Below are positions 33,770 through 42,501 of a stretch of 48,846 bases of DNA, piece after piece. The stretch is from Bradyrhizobium sp. (GTDB lineage: Bacteria > Pseudomonadota > Alphaproteobacteria > Rhizobiales > Xanthobacteraceae), in contig NZ_JAUSLT010000193.1 of the NCBI RefSeq assembly GCF_030646015.1, positions 1 to 48,846 of the forward strand. The letters run 5' to 3'. The translations under genes were made by a program, and so were the position numbers. Numbering within the stretch: the stretch's first letter is position 1; each line of letters starts with the position of its first letter. The notes under the pieces were generated by a model, which saw only the letters and a program-made list of their open reading frames with translations, did no database searches and was not told the origin of the DNA.

Positions 33770-34642
33770 ATGGCTGAACACAACGATATCGACCAGGTCA
33801 CCGGCACGTCGACCACGGGCCATCAGTGGGATGGCATCAAGGAACTGAACACGCCGCTGCCGCGCTGGTGGGTGATCACGTTCTATATCACCATCGTCTG
33901 GGCGTTCGGATACTGGCTGGTATATCCGGCATGGCCGCTGCTGACGAACCACACGACGGGCCTGTTCGGGTATTCGAGCCGTGCCGACGTCGCCGTCGAG
34001 CTCGCCAACCTGGACAAGATACGCGGCGACAAGATGGTGAAGCTCGGAGCGGCACCACTGGCGGAAATCGAGAAGGATCCGGCCCTGCTGGCGCTGGCGC
34101 GCGCCCGCGGCAAGACCGTGTTCGGCGACAATTGCGCACCCTGCCACGGCAGCGGCGGCGCCGGCGCCAAGGGCTATCCCAACCTGAACGATGACGAATG
34201 GCTGTGGGGTGGCTCGCTCGACCAGATCCTGCAGACGATCCAGTTCGGGGTGCGTTCGGGGCATGCGAAAGGCCACGAAAGCGCCATGCTCGCCTTCGGC
34301 AAGGAAGGCGTGCTGAAGAAGGATCAGATCGTCACCGCCGCCAATTACGTCCGATCGCTGTCGGGCCTGGCCACCGCCAAGGGATACAACGCGGCCGAAG
34401 GCGGCAAGATCTTCGCCGAAAACTGCGCGTCCTGTCACGGCGACGCCGGCAAGGGCAATCAGGAACTCGGCGCGCCCGACCTTACCGACAAGATCTGGCT
34501 GTATGGTTCCGACGAAGCCGTGCTGATCGAGACCATTACCAACGGCCGGGCCGGCGTCATGCCAGCCTGGGTGGAGCGTCTCGACCCCTCCACCGTCAAG
34601 GCGCTGGCGGTCTATGTCCACTCGCTCGGCGGAGGCAAGTAA
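33770..34642 (+). CDS. fixP: cbb3 oxidase subunit III, di-haem cytochrome c (CcoP)
   Basis: A 290-residue di-haem cytochrome c with an N-terminal membrane helix (about 34-56) and two haem sites, C122-A-P-C125-H126 and C219-A-S-C222-H223. Candidate methionine ligands are M173 (SAMLAFG) and that in GVMPAWV. The N-terminal WDGIKELNTPLPRWW is the CcoP signature. GGGAGGAATGAAG precedes the start. It ends the fixNOQP operon. The usual MPAFG-type motif in the first haem domain reads MLAFG here, still keeping the Met. Confidence 0.96.
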   Translation: MAEHNDIDQVTGTSTTGHQWDGIKELNTPLPRWWVITFYITIVWAFGYWLVYPAWPLLTNHTTGLFGYSSRADVAVELANLDKIRGDKMVKLGAAPLAEIEKDPALLALARARGKTVFGDNCAPCHGSGGAGAKGYPNLNDDEWLWGGSLDQILQTIQFGVRSGHAKGHESAMLAFGKEGVLKKDQIVTAANYVRSLSGLATAKGYNAAEGGKIFAENCASCHGDAGKGNQELGAPDLTDKIWLYGSDEAVLIETITNGRAGVMPAWVERLDPSTVKALAVYVHSLGGGK

Positions 34643-34673
34643 CCGGGGTCAGACGAGGAAGCTTGGCGCTTGT

Positions 34674-34687
34674 TTGAGGTGGATCAA
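34674..34687 (+). promoter_or_regulatory. FixK2 box of the fixGHIS operon
   Basis: TTGAGGTGGATCAA matches TTGA-N6-TCAA and is centred 64.5 bp before the chosen fixG start, the same geometry as at fixN. Predicted transcription start is near 34721. Confidence 0.82.
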
Positions 34688-34744
34688 CTACGCCTTCGTG
34701 GTTGAGTCTAGGCTCGAATGGTGAACGCGAGATCAATCCCTCCG

Positions 34745-36205
34745 ATGGCTAAAACCGCACCGATCGAGCTGCAGGTCGACGACGATGGGCCGCTGTATGT
34801 GGCCCAGAAGAAGGTCTATCCGCAGAGCGTCAAGGGCACCTTCCGCCGCATCAAATGGGGCCTGATGGCATTCTGCCTCGGGGTCTATTATCTGCTGCCG
34901 TTCGTGCGCTGGAACCGCGGTCTGGGAGCCCCGGACCAGGCGGTGCTGGTCGATCTGCCCAACAGCCGCTTCTACTTCTTCTTCATCGAGCTGTGGCCGC
35001 AGGAAGTCTACTATTTTACCGGGCTGTTGATCGTCGCCGCCCTGACCCTGTTCCTGATGAATTCGGTGGGCGGCCGCATCTGGTGCGGCTACCTCTGCCC
35101 GCAAACCGTGTGGACGGATCTGTTCTACGCCGTCGAGCGCCTGGTCGAGGGCGATCGCCGCGAGCGCATGCGCAAGGACGCTGCGCGCGGCACCATGAAG
35201 ATGCAGCGCTTCGCCGAGATCACGCTGAAGCACTCGATCTGGCTGATGATCGCCTGGTGGACCGGCGGCGCCTGGGTTCTCTATTTCAACGATGCGCCGA
35301 CGCTGGTGAAGCAGCTCGTCACCTTCGAGGCGCCGATGCTGGCCTATATCTGGATCGCGATCCTGACCGCCACCACCTATGTGCTGGCCGGCTTCATGCG
35401 CGAGCAGGTCTGCGTCTACATGTGCCCGTGGCCGCGGATCCAGGCCGCGCTGACCGACGAATGGGCGCTCAACGTCACCTACAAATACGATCGCGGCGAG
35501 AAGCGCACGTCGCTGAAGAAGGCGAACGAATTGCGGGCGGTGGGCGAAGTCGCCGGTGATTGCATCGACTGCTACCAGTGCGTCGCGGTCTGCCCGACCG
35601 GCATCGATATCCGCGACGGTTCACAGCTCGACTGTATCCAGTGCGGCCTCTGCATCGATGCCTGCGATACCGTGATGACGAAGATCGGTCGGGAAACCCG
35701 CCTGATCGGCTACGACAACGATATCAACATCCACCGGCGCCAGGCCGGCAAACCGCCGATCTACCGCATCGTGCGCCCCCGCACCATCGTCTACTCCGCC
35801 CTGATCTCGGTTGTCGGCGCGATCATGCTGTATGCGCTGATGACGCGGTCGCTGCTCGATATCAACGTGTTGCACGACCGCAATCCGGTCGCGGTGAAAC
35901 TGAGCGACGGATCGATCCGCAACGCCTATACCGTTCGCCTCCTGAACAAGCGCGGCTTCGACCGGGTCATCGCGATCGACATCGACGGCCCGGTCAACGC
36001 GTTGGTCCATGTCGTGGGCGCTGATTCCGTGACGCCGGACCGTCCCATGATCGTGCTCGGACGGGATCAGACCACCGAACTCAGAGTTCTGGTCACCGCG
36101 CCCGCCGAGAACAACCCCGAAAAATCCATACCGGTACGATTCCGGGTCACCGATATCGGGCTCGGCGAAGTTACGTCGGCGACCGACAACTTCGTTTCGC
36201 CATGA
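34745..36205 (+). CDS. fixG: cbb3 oxidase assembly ferredoxin FixG (CcoG)
   Basis: A 486-residue inner-membrane protein needed for cbb3 maturation and implicated in Cu(II) reduction. Several membrane helices carry the paired-cysteine motifs WCGYLCPQTVW and CVYMCPWPRIQ. A cytoplasmic double [4Fe-4S] ferredoxin domain (CIDCYQCVAVCPTG and LDCIQCGLCIDAC) follows, and the C-terminal FixG-type Ig-like domain ends the protein. The start at 34745 (MAKTAPIELQV) is preferred; the ATG at 34718 would precede the transcription start predicted from the FixK2 box. It heads fixGHIS. Confidence 0.95.
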   Translation: MAKTAPIELQVDDDGPLYVAQKKVYPQSVKGTFRRIKWGLMAFCLGVYYLLPFVRWNRGLGAPDQAVLVDLPNSRFYFFFIELWPQEVYYFTGLLIVAALTLFLMNSVGGRIWCGYLCPQTVWTDLFYAVERLVEGDRRERMRKDAARGTMKMQRFAEITLKHSIWLMIAWWTGGAWVLYFNDAPTLVKQLVTFEAPMLAYIWIAILTATTYVLAGFMREQVCVYMCPWPRIQAALTDEWALNVTYKYDRGEKRTSLKKANELRAVGEVAGDCIDCYQCVAVCPTGIDIRDGSQLDCIQCGLCIDACDTVMTKIGRETRLIGYDNDINIHRRQAGKPPIYRIVRPRTIVYSALISVVGAIMLYALMTRSLLDINVLHDRNPVAVKLSDGSIRNAYTVRLLNKRGFDRVIAIDIDGPVNALVHVVGADSVTPDRPMIVLGRDQTTELRVLVTAPAENNPEKSIPVRFRVTDIGLGEVTSATDNFVSP

Positions 36206-36222
36206 GCGCACAGGAGTCTCGC

Positions 36223-36723
36223 ATGAACAGACCGCCCGTTTCCCCGAAACCGCTGACCGGGGGCAAGGTGCTTGCCATGCTGATCGCCTTCTTCGGCGTC
36301 ATCTTCTCGGTCAACATGGTCATGATGCGGCTTGCGATCCAGACAATGCCCGGCACCGACGTCGACAGCGCCTATACCGCGAGCCTCGCTTACGAAAAGG
36401 AGATCGTGACCGCCCATGACCAGAACGCGCGAAACTGGAAGGTCGACGCCCATATCGAACGTGCTCCGAATGGCGGCGCGACGCTGCGGGTCGAGGCCAG
36501 GGACAATGACGGCAAGCCGATGTCGGGCCTGAAGTTTCAGGGCCGTTTCGAGCGCCCGACCGATCGACGCGCCGATCAGCCGGTGGAAATGGCGGAGATG
36601 GGAATCGGCATCTATCGCGGCAACGCACCGCTGATCGCCGCCGGGCAATGGGACCTGGTGATCGAGGGCGTCGCGGCGGGAAAGCGGATGTTCCTGTCGA
36701 AGAACCGCGTGGTGCTGAACTAG
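36223..36723 (+). CDS. fixH: FixH family protein, cbb3 oxidase assembly
   Basis: A 166-residue membrane protein with one N-terminal helix (about 13-35, GKVLAMLIAFFGVIFSVNMVMM) and a periplasmic beta-rich domain containing NARNWKVDAHIERAPNGGATLRVEARDNDG, the FixH pattern. It supports cbb3 assembly with FixI and FixG. CAGGAG before the ATG at 36223 favours this start over an ATG at 36202 that overlaps the fixG stop. It lies 13 bp before fixI. Confidence 0.93.
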   Translation: MNRPPVSPKPLTGGKVLAMLIAFFGVIFSVNMVMMRLAIQTMPGTDVDSAYTASLAYEKEIVTAHDQNARNWKVDAHIERAPNGGATLRVEARDNDGKPMSGLKFQGRFERPTDRRADQPVEMAEMGIGIYRGNAPLIAAGQWDLVIEGVAAGKRMFLSKNRVVLN

Positions 36724-36736
36724 AAGAGGCAGCGTG

Positions 36737-38929
36737 ATGCAGGCGACACGGGATTTTTCACACTACGTCAAGGACGCGGGCGCGGGCCTCTCGCATATCG
36801 ATCTGGCGGTCGAGGGCGTCAGTTGCGCCGGCTGCATGTCGAAGATCGAGCGCGGGCTTTCGGCGATACCCGACGTCACGCTGGCGCGCGTCAATCTGAC
36901 CGACCGCCGCGTGGCGCTTGAATGGAAGCAGGGTACGCTCGATCCCGCCCGTTTCATCGACCGGCTAGCCGAGCTCGGATACAAGGCCTATCCGTTCGAA
37001 ACCGCGGGTGCGGAAGCCGTCGAGGCCGAACAATCGCGTTTTCTGCTGCGCTGTCTCGGCGTCGCGGCGTTCGCCACCATGAACGTGATGATGCTGTCGA
37101 TCCCGGTGTGGTCCGGCAACGTCAGCGACATGATCCCCGAGCAGCGCGATTTCTTTCACTGGCTGTCGGCGCTGATCGCGTTGCCGGCCGCGGCCTATGC
37201 CGGCCAGCCGTTCTTCCGTTCCGCCTGGAACGCGCTGAGCACGCGCAATGTCAACATGGACGTGCCGATCTCGATCGGTGTCATCCTCGCGCTCGGCATG
37301 TCGGTGGTGGAAACCATCAACCACGCCGAACATGCCTATTTCGACGCGGCGATCATGCTGCTGACATTCCTGCTGGTCGGGCGCTATCTCGACCAGAGCA
37401 TGCGACGGCGTACCCGCGCGGTGGCCGGGAACCTCGCCGCACTGAAGGCGGAGACCGCGACCAAATTCGTCGGCCCCGACGAAATTTCGGAAGTGCCGGT
37501 GGCCGCGATCGACCCCGGCGACATCGTGCTGCTGCGGCCGGGCGAGCGTTGCGCGGTCGACGGCACCGTGATCGAGGGACGATCCGAGATCGACCAGAGC
37601 CTGATCACCGGCGAGACCCGCCACGTCGCGGCCGAGCAGGGCACCGCGGTCTATGCCGGCTCGCTCAACATGACGGGCACGTTGCGGGTTCGCGTCTCCG
37701 CGGCGTCCGAAGGCACGCTGCTGGCGGAAATCACCCGGCTGCTCGACAACGCACTGCAGGCCCGCTCCCGTTACGTGCGCCTCGCCGACCGCGCCTCCCG
37801 GCTGTACGCGCCGGTGGTGCACGCCACCGCGCTGCTGACGATCCTCGGCTGGGTCCTGTTCGGCGCAAGCTGGCACGACGCCATCGTCACCGGCGTCGCC
37901 GTTCTCATCATCACCTGTCCCTGTGCGCTTGGGCTCGCCATTCCGACGGTGCAGACGGTGGCGTCCGGCGCGATGTTTCGGGCCGGCGTGCTGCTCAATT
38001 CCGGCGATTCGATCGAGCGGCTGGCCGAGGTCGACCACATCATTTTCGACAAGACGGGAACGCTGACGCTGCCCGATCTCGAGGTTGTCAACGCTTCAGG
38101 CATTCCGGAGGACGTGTTCAAGCTCGCCGGCCAGTTGGCGCTGGCCAGTCATCATCCGGTCGCCGCCGCGCTGGCGCGCGCAGCGAATGCGAAGGCGCCG
38201 CTGGCCGGCGCCGTCGAAGAGCCCGGGCAGGGGGTGCGCGCCACTCTGGACGGAAGAGAATTGCGGCTTGGACGGCCATCGTTCTGCGATGCCGAGCAAT
38301 TGGCCAGCGACAGCCAGGACCTTGATCCGGAAGCCTCCATCGTTGCGTTCAGCGATGGCGAAAAAAGCTACGTGTTCTGCGTCCGGCAGGGACTGCGCCC
38401 GGATGCACAGGCGATGATATCGGCGTTGCAGCTGCGCAACATCAAGGTCGAGATTCTCTCGGGCGACCGCGAGCCCGCGGTGCGCGCCGCTGCCCGCGCG
38501 CTTGGCGTCAGCGACTGGTGGGCGGGCGTTACGCCGGCCGACAAGATCGCGCGCATCGAGGAACTGAAGGCCCAGGGGACCAAGGTGATGATGGTCGGTG
38601 ACGGCCTGAACGACGCGCCGTCGCTGGCGGCGGCGCATGTCTCGATGTCGCCGATCTCCGCCGCGCATCTGAGCCAGGCGACCGCCGACCTGGTCTTCCT
38701 CGGCAAGCCCCTGGCCCCGGTGGTGGCGGCGATCGACTTTTCCCGCAAGGCGCTGCTGCTGATGCGTCAAAACCTCTGGCTCGCGGTCGTTTACAATTTT
38801 CTGGCGGTCCCGGTTGCGATCAGCGGGGTGGTGACGCCGTTGATCGCCGCCGCGGCGATGTCGGGCTCCTCCATCCTGGTCATGCTCAACGCGCTGCGCG
38901 CCCGCCGCGTCGCGGACAGGAGGTCCTGA
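36737..38929 (+). CDS. fixI: P1B-type copper-transporting ATPase FixI (CcoI)
   Basis: A 730-residue copper-exporting ATPase (CopA2 type) supplying Cu for the cbb3 active site. The N-terminal metal-binding domain has GVSCAGCMSKIERGL. Membrane helix 6 has CPCALGLAIPT, the phosphorylation loop DKTGTLT, the HP motif ASHHPVA and the hinge VGDGLNDAPSLAAAHVSMSP. The ATG at 36737 is taken rather than the adjacent GTG. Its stop overlaps the fixS start by one base. Expression is expected only under microoxia via the fixG promoter. Confidence 0.96.
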   Translation: MQATRDFSHYVKDAGAGLSHIDLAVEGVSCAGCMSKIERGLSAIPDVTLARVNLTDRRVALEWKQGTLDPARFIDRLAELGYKAYPFETAGAEAVEAEQSRFLLRCLGVAAFATMNVMMLSIPVWSGNVSDMIPEQRDFFHWLSALIALPAAAYAGQPFFRSAWNALSTRNVNMDVPISIGVILALGMSVVETINHAEHAYFDAAIMLLTFLLVGRYLDQSMRRRTRAVAGNLAALKAETATKFVGPDEISEVPVAAIDPGDIVLLRPGERCAVDGTVIEGRSEIDQSLITGETRHVAAEQGTAVYAGSLNMTGTLRVRVSAASEGTLLAEITRLLDNALQARSRYVRLADRASRLYAPVVHATALLTILGWVLFGASWHDAIVTGVAVLIITCPCALGLAIPTVQTVASGAMFRAGVLLNSGDSIERLAEVDHIIFDKTGTLTLPDLEVVNASGIPEDVFKLAGQLALASHHPVAAALARAANAKAPLAGAVEEPGQGVRATLDGRELRLGRPSFCDAEQLASDSQDLDPEASIVAFSDGEKSYVFCVRQGLRPDAQAMISALQLRNIKVEILSGDREPAVRAAARALGVSDWWAGVTPADKIARIEELKAQGTKVMMVGDGLNDAPSLAAAHVSMSPISAAHLSQATADLVFLGKPLAPVVAAIDFSRKALLLMRQNLWLAVVYNFLAVPVAISGVVTPLIAAAAMSGSSILVMLNALRARRVADRRS

Positions 38930-39120
38930 TGGAAGTGCTGGTCTTTCTGGTGCCGCTGGCGCTGGGGCTCGGGCTGGTCGGCCTGATCGGATTCCTCTGG
39001 TCGCTGAAGAGCGGCCAGTATGACGATCTCGAAGGCGCGGCCTTGCGCGCCATCGCCGACGACGAACCGGCGGTTGCGCCGGCGGTCGAGGCGAAACCTT
39101 CGACGGTGCGGCCGGCGTAG
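38929..39120 (+). CDS. fixS: cbb3 oxidase maturation protein FixS (CcoS)
   Basis: A 63-residue protein with one N-terminal membrane helix (about 4-25) followed by LWSLKSGQYDDLEGAALRAIADDE, the conserved CcoS motif. The tail after residue 46 is Ala/Pro-rich and variable. The start overlaps the fixI stop (TGATG) with AGGAGG upstream. CcoS is needed for haem and copper insertion into CcoN. It is the last gene of fixGHIS. Confidence 0.95.
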   Translation: MEVLVFLVPLALGLGLVGLIGFLWSLKSGQYDDLEGAALRAIADDEPAVAPAVEAKPSTVRPA

Positions 39121-39159
39121 CCGGTCCTGCGATCCCTGCTTTGCACTCGCCTGAAGCTC

Positions 39160-39175
39160 AGGCACGGCTCTTGCT
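39160..39175 (+). promoter_or_regulatory. Candidate sigma54 (-24/-12) promoter
   Basis: AGGCACGGCTCTTGCT matches the RpoN consensus TGGCACG-N4-TTGCW except at the first base, with exactly ten bases between the GG and GC pairs. Predicted start is near 39186, about 22 nt before the DUF2798 start. No enhancer (TGT-N10-ACA) was recognised upstream. Confidence 0.55.
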
Positions 39176-39208
39176 TGACATTTGTGACCACCTTTTCCCG
39201 AGGTCCAA

Positions 39209-39439
39209 ATGTTGCGGATACCGCGCCGGTTCAGTCACTTCGTCTTCGGATTCATTCAGTCCGGTCTGACCTGCGCGGTCGCAGCGGCAATCGCCAGCAT
39301 CCCGTTCCTGGCGGCGGGGGCATTCGTTACGCACTGGCTGCAATCCTGGTTGATGGCCTGGATCATGATGTTGCCGATCGTGCTGTTCGCAGCCCCCGCG
39401 ATTCGAAGCCTGACCCATCTCCTGACGCGGGAAGACTGA
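39209..39439 (+). CDS. DUF2798 family membrane protein
   Basis: A 76-residue protein with two membrane helices (about 14-37 and 43-65), a basic N-terminus (MLRIPRRFSHFVF) and the DUF2798 pattern FGFIQSGLTCAVAAAI...WLQSWLMAWIMMLPIVLFAAPAIRSL. Function is unknown for the family. GAGG lies six bases before the ATG. It is 88 bp after fixS and seems to have its own, possibly sigma54-dependent, promoter. Confidence 0.85.
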   Translation: MLRIPRRFSHFVFGFIQSGLTCAVAAAIASIPFLAAGAFVTHWLQSWLMAWIMMLPIVLFAAPAIRSLTHLLTRED

Positions 39440-39536
39440 CCGTCCGAGATCAGTCCGCACGCGGCTTTCGCGGCCAACGCAAATGTGTTCGCGCTGCGCA
39501 GTGACAATCCCGGCCGCGCATGATTGTTGGACGGGA

Positions 39537-40499
39537 ATGAGGTTGCTCCTGATAGCGCTGATATCGTGGCTGGCCCTCGGGCCGGCCCGCGCGGAATGGC
39601 GGGCCGAAACGGTGCCGACGTCAGGCCCTGTGACTTCGGTCGAGGTCCGGGGCACGGATACGCGGATCGCGATCAGGCAGAAATGGTACCGGATTGCCCC
39701 CGCGACCGGCATGCTGATCCCCGCGCCAGCGCCTGGCTTTCCCGCCGTGCCTCCGGGCGGCCTTTCGGATGGACGGGTCGCAAGCAGTGACGGCGCAATC
39801 GCCCGCGCCTGGCTCGCTCATCCGACCGATCGTTATCGTCATGGCGTTCTCGGCGATGCCATCGAAGCCGGGAGCCTGGTCATCGAGCGAAGCGATGGAA
39901 GGATCGGCACCGTAACTGCCGGCGCCGACGCGGTGTTCGAGGACCTGTTGCCACGTATCGCTAGCCTGGATGGCCTCGACCGAATCGTGGTGGTGAAGTC
40001 GTATCTTCAGCGCGGTTCGGCGCTGGCGATTATCGACGCCGAGTCCATGAGGATCATTGCGGAGACGCCGCCGATCGGTCACGCGCATGCGTGGCTGAAT
40101 CCGGCCGGCATCGCCGATTTCGATGGCGACGGCACCACCGATATTGCCTTCGTGCGCCAACCCCACGTCGTCGGCCTGTTGCAGCTATGGTCCTGGCAAG
40201 ATCGGCAATTGAGGAAGGCCGCCGAGGTTCCCGATGCTTCCAATCACTTCATCGGGTCGAAAGCGCTTGGCATGAGCTGGACGGCGGATTTCGACGCCGA
40301 CGGCCACCCCGATCTGGCGGTGCCAAGTCTCGATCGACGCTCGCTTCGGCTCATCGCCTTCGTGCCAAAGGTTCGCGATATCGCCCGGATACCGCTGCCT
40401 GCGCGCCTCGCAACGAATATCGGATCAGCCGGTATCGGGGGACGTCCGGGTCTGGTTGCGGGCCTGGAAGACGGCCGGCTGGTCATCATCCGCGAATAG
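39537..40499 (+). CDS. Exported VCBS/FG-GAP repeat protein
   Basis: A 320-residue protein with a signal peptide (about 1-19, cleavage after ARA) and beta-propeller-like repeats. Two calcium-binding loops are clear: ADFDGDGTTDIAFV near 198-211 and ADFDADGHPDLAVP near 250-263. Such FG-GAP/VCBS proteins form surface or periplasmic propellers; the ligand is unknown. The start at 39537 follows GGACGGGA and gives a clean signal peptide. It is convergent with an MFS gene, with a hairpin between them. Confidence 0.82.
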   Translation: MRLLLIALISWLALGPARAEWRAETVPTSGPVTSVEVRGTDTRIAIRQKWYRIAPATGMLIPAPAPGFPAVPPGGLSDGRVASSDGAIARAWLAHPTDRYRHGVLGDAIEAGSLVIERSDGRIGTVTAGADAVFEDLLPRIASLDGLDRIVVVKSYLQRGSALAIIDAESMRIIAETPPIGHAHAWLNPAGIADFDGDGTTDIAFVRQPHVVGLLQLWSWQDRQLRKAAEVPDASNHFIGSKALGMSWTADFDADGHPDLAVPSLDRRSLRLIAFVPKVRDIARIPLPARLATNIGSAGIGGRPGLVAGLEDGRLVIIRE

Positions 40500-40508
40500 T
40501 GGAGCGAA

Positions 40509-40540
40509 CCGCAGTGCCCGGATCGAGCGGGCTGCGGCTT
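40509..40540. terminator. Possible terminator hairpin between convergent genes
   Basis: CCGCAG-TG-CCCG, a 7-nt loop and CGGGCTGCGG form a ten-pair stem with a two-base bulge, followed by CTTTAG on the plus strand. It lies between the VCBS gene stop and the MFS gene stop. Confidence 0.5.
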
Positions 40541-41757
40541 TAGCTGGATTCCGGCGGAAGCCTCAGCCGCGTCGTTAGCATGCCGGCGGTGAGCAGCGCT
40601 GCGCCGACACCGGCGACGCAGGCGGTCCATCCGAGGCGATCGAACAACTGGCCGAGGATCGCGCTGCCCGCGAGACCGCCGAGGAAATAGCAGGCGAGAT
40701 AGGTCCCGCTGGCGACGCCGCGGTTATCGAGGGCGGCGCGTCCGACAAAGCCGGTCGCGGCGGCCTGCGCGAAGAACGTTCCGACGCCAACCAGAACCAT
40801 GCCGGCGACAACGGCGGCGAGATGTGATGACAGCAGCAGCGGCAGACCCAAAGCAGCTACCGCCAGCGCTCCCCAGATCGCCGGCCGCGTGCCGAAGCGG
40901 TTGACTGCAGCCCCCGCCATGAGCGTCGTGACGATGGAGGGCAGGAAGACGAAATAGATAAGTCCCAGTTCCATCCGCCCCAGCGACAGCGGCGGCCGCA
41001 CCAGCACGAAACTGACGTAGGTGAAGGTGCCGATGAAGGCGAACAGGATGCAGAAGCCAATGCCGAAGGCCGCGCGCAGCGCCGGGCTGCCCCAGTGCGC
41101 GAGCATCGCCGCGAAGGGCGACCCTGCCATCGGCATCGCATGCATCGGTTGCACCCGCTGGATGGTGAAATACACCAGAACAGCGCCCGCCAGGTTGAGG
41201 GCCGCAAAGAAGTAGAAGTTCGAAGCCAGCCCGAACGTGTCGACGACACCGGCCGACACCAGCCGGCCGATCAGATTGCTGGCGACATTGCCGGTGATAT
41301 AGGCGGCGAACGCGCCGCCGGCATCGATCGCGCTGCATTGCTCGCCGAGATAGGCCAGCGTCAGCGCGAACGCCGATGCCATGCACAGTCCCTGCGTCAC
41401 CCGCAGGATGGTGAAGACGGTGAGATCCGGTGCAATGGCCAGCAGGGTGGTGGGGATTGCGAGAAATGCAAGACTGAGGAGTATGCCGAGCCGCCGGTCG
41501 ATGTGCCGGCTGAGCAGGCCGATCACAAGGCCGGCGATGGCCATTCCCATGGTGCTGGCGTTGACGGCAAAGCCCATCGCCGCCGGGGTGACGTTGTAAT
41601 GCCTGGTCAGCGAGGGAAGGATCGCCTGCGTCGCGAACAGATCGACCACGGTCAGGAATGCGGTGAGGCCGATGACCAGGGAACGCAGCACCATGCCCGG
41701 CGAACGGCTGTGCATGTCCATGCCGTCGGATTGCGTGGCAGCAGGGATGTCCGTCAC
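40540..41757 (-). CDS. MFS transporter (YnfM-like)
   Basis: A 405-residue transporter with twelve hydrophobic segments. The loop after helix 2 reads GLLSRHIDRRLGILLSLAFLA, close to the MFS GxLaDrxGrr motif, and helix 5 contains AAYITGNVASNLIGRL. The general pattern resembles the YnfM/AraJ drug-exporter branch. The start is a GTG at 41757 with GAGGAG about ten bases upstream; an ATG at codons 13-15 is an alternative. It lies 121 bp after the cupin gene on the same strand and may be co-transcribed. Its substrate may relate to the redox cluster upstream. Confidence 0.85.
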   Translation of the reverse strand: MTDIPAATQSDGMDMHSRSPGMVLRSLVIGLTAFLTVVDLFATQAILPSLTRHYNVTPAAMGFAVNASTMGMAIAGLVIGLLSRHIDRRLGILLSLAFLAIPTTLLAIAPDLTVFTILRVTQGLCMASAFALTLAYLGEQCSAIDAGGAFAAYITGNVASNLIGRLVSAGVVDTFGLASNFYFFAALNLAGAVLVYFTIQRVQPMHAMPMAGSPFAAMLAHWGSPALRAAFGIGFCILFAFIGTFTYVSFVLVRPPLSLGRMELGLIYFVFLPSIVTTLMAGAAVNRFGTRPAIWGALAVAALGLPLLLSSHLAAVVAGMVLVGVGTFFAQAAATGFVGRAALDNRGVASGTYLACYFLGGLAGSAILGQLFDRLGWTACVAGVGAALLTAGMLTTRLRLPPESS

Positions 41758-41786
41758 GGCGCAGTGCTCCTCGGATGGAAACAAGG

Positions 41787-41841
41787 GGATGTGACGCCTG
41801 GCCGTGCGGGGCAACACGTGGGACTCCAGCACGTCACATCC
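41787..41841. repeat. 10-bp perfect inverted repeat between cupin and MFS genes
   Basis: GGATGTGACG (41787-41796) and CGTCACATCC (41832-41841) are perfect reverse complements separated by 35 bp. As RNA this is a long stem-loop between the two minus-strand genes; it could be an attenuator, a processing site, or paired operator half-sites. Confidence 0.6.
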
Positions 41842-41878
41842 GGCAACGAGGCGAGGGGCGCTCGTTACGTGGCGGTGG

Positions 41879-42370
41879 CTACATGTGGTGGTCGCCGGGA
41901 TCCTTGCGGATGTCGCCGACATAGAGAATCACGGTCTCGGTGCCGAGGTTCTTCCACCAGTGCGAGGTGCCGAACACTTCCGGCCTGATCTCGCCGGCCT
42001 TGTGCAGGATCGGCTCGGCGCAGTTGCTGGCATATTCGATGATCTCGCCCTGCTGCACGAAAATCAGCGCGGGCCGATCGTCATGGCTGTGCCATGGCAC
42101 GACGCCGCCAGGTGCGATGGTCAGTTTGCGAAATCGCAGCTCGCGGCCCTTGATCTGTGCGGGTTGCTTCTCGAGATCGATCGAACCCAGCGTGACGTCG
42201 GTGACGCCGACCGACTTGAAGTCGACCTTTTCGCGAGCGTTGGCCTTCATCTTGTCGGCCGGGCATTCGCCGGCCAGCGCACCCGATGTGGTGGCGACCG
42301 ATCCGGCGATCATGCTGGCCAGCGCCAGGCCTTGCCAGAGCGTGCGCGATTTGACGGATGGTTTGAACAT
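41879..42370 (-). CDS. Exported cupin-domain protein
   Basis: A 163-residue protein with a signal peptide (about 1-34, cleavage after ALA) and one cupin fold. Motif 1 is GGVVPWHSHDDRPALIFVQQGEI and motif 2 is GEIRPEVFGTSHWWKNLGTE; the histidines H94, H96 and H137 could bind a metal. Cys residues C36 and C117 could form a disulfide in the periplasm. AGGAGAG precedes the ATG. A T-N11-A palindrome about 105 bp upstream is shared with the DUF302 and lysR promoters. The enzymatic role is unknown; oxidative-stress or small-molecule handling is inferred from its neighbours. Confidence 0.85.
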   Translation of the reverse strand: MFKPSVKSRTLWQGLALASMIAGSVATTSGALAGECPADKMKANAREKVDFKSVGVTDVTLGSIDLEKQPAQIKGRELRFRKLTIAPGGVVPWHSHDDRPALIFVQQGEIIEYASNCAEPILHKAGEIRPEVFGTSHWWKNLGTETVILYVGDIRKDPGDHHM

Positions 42371-42475
42371 CTGGTCTCTCCTCTGTTGTGCCGCGGCCCC
42401 TGATGACTGGCCGGCTGTGCACGAACCATCGGTGAATTCATCGGTTGAAGGAAATGCCGGTTGGCTGTTGAATCC

Positions 42476-42490
42476 ATAGCGCCGCGCTAT
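42476..42490. promoter_or_regulatory. LysR-type operator candidate, site 1 (cupin promoter)
   Basis: ATAGCGCCGCGCTAT, that is ATAGC-N5-GCTAT, an exact T-N11-A palindrome. It lies between the FAD-oxidoreductase stop and the cupin start, 105 bp from the latter. Flanking bases (TTGAATCC before it) resemble those at site 2. Confidence 0.6.
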
Positions 42491-42501
42491 GCGCGAGAGC
42501 C

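Noticed and set aside
34718..34744. Earlier ATG start for fixG
   Set aside because: The FixK2 box predicts a transcript start at about 34721, so this ATG would be untranscribed; 34745 also fits the box-to-start spacing at fixN.
39175..39205. Sigma70 -35 like TTGACA before DUF2798
   Set aside because: No acceptable -10 box lies about 17 bp downstream; the overlapping sigma54 pattern fits better.
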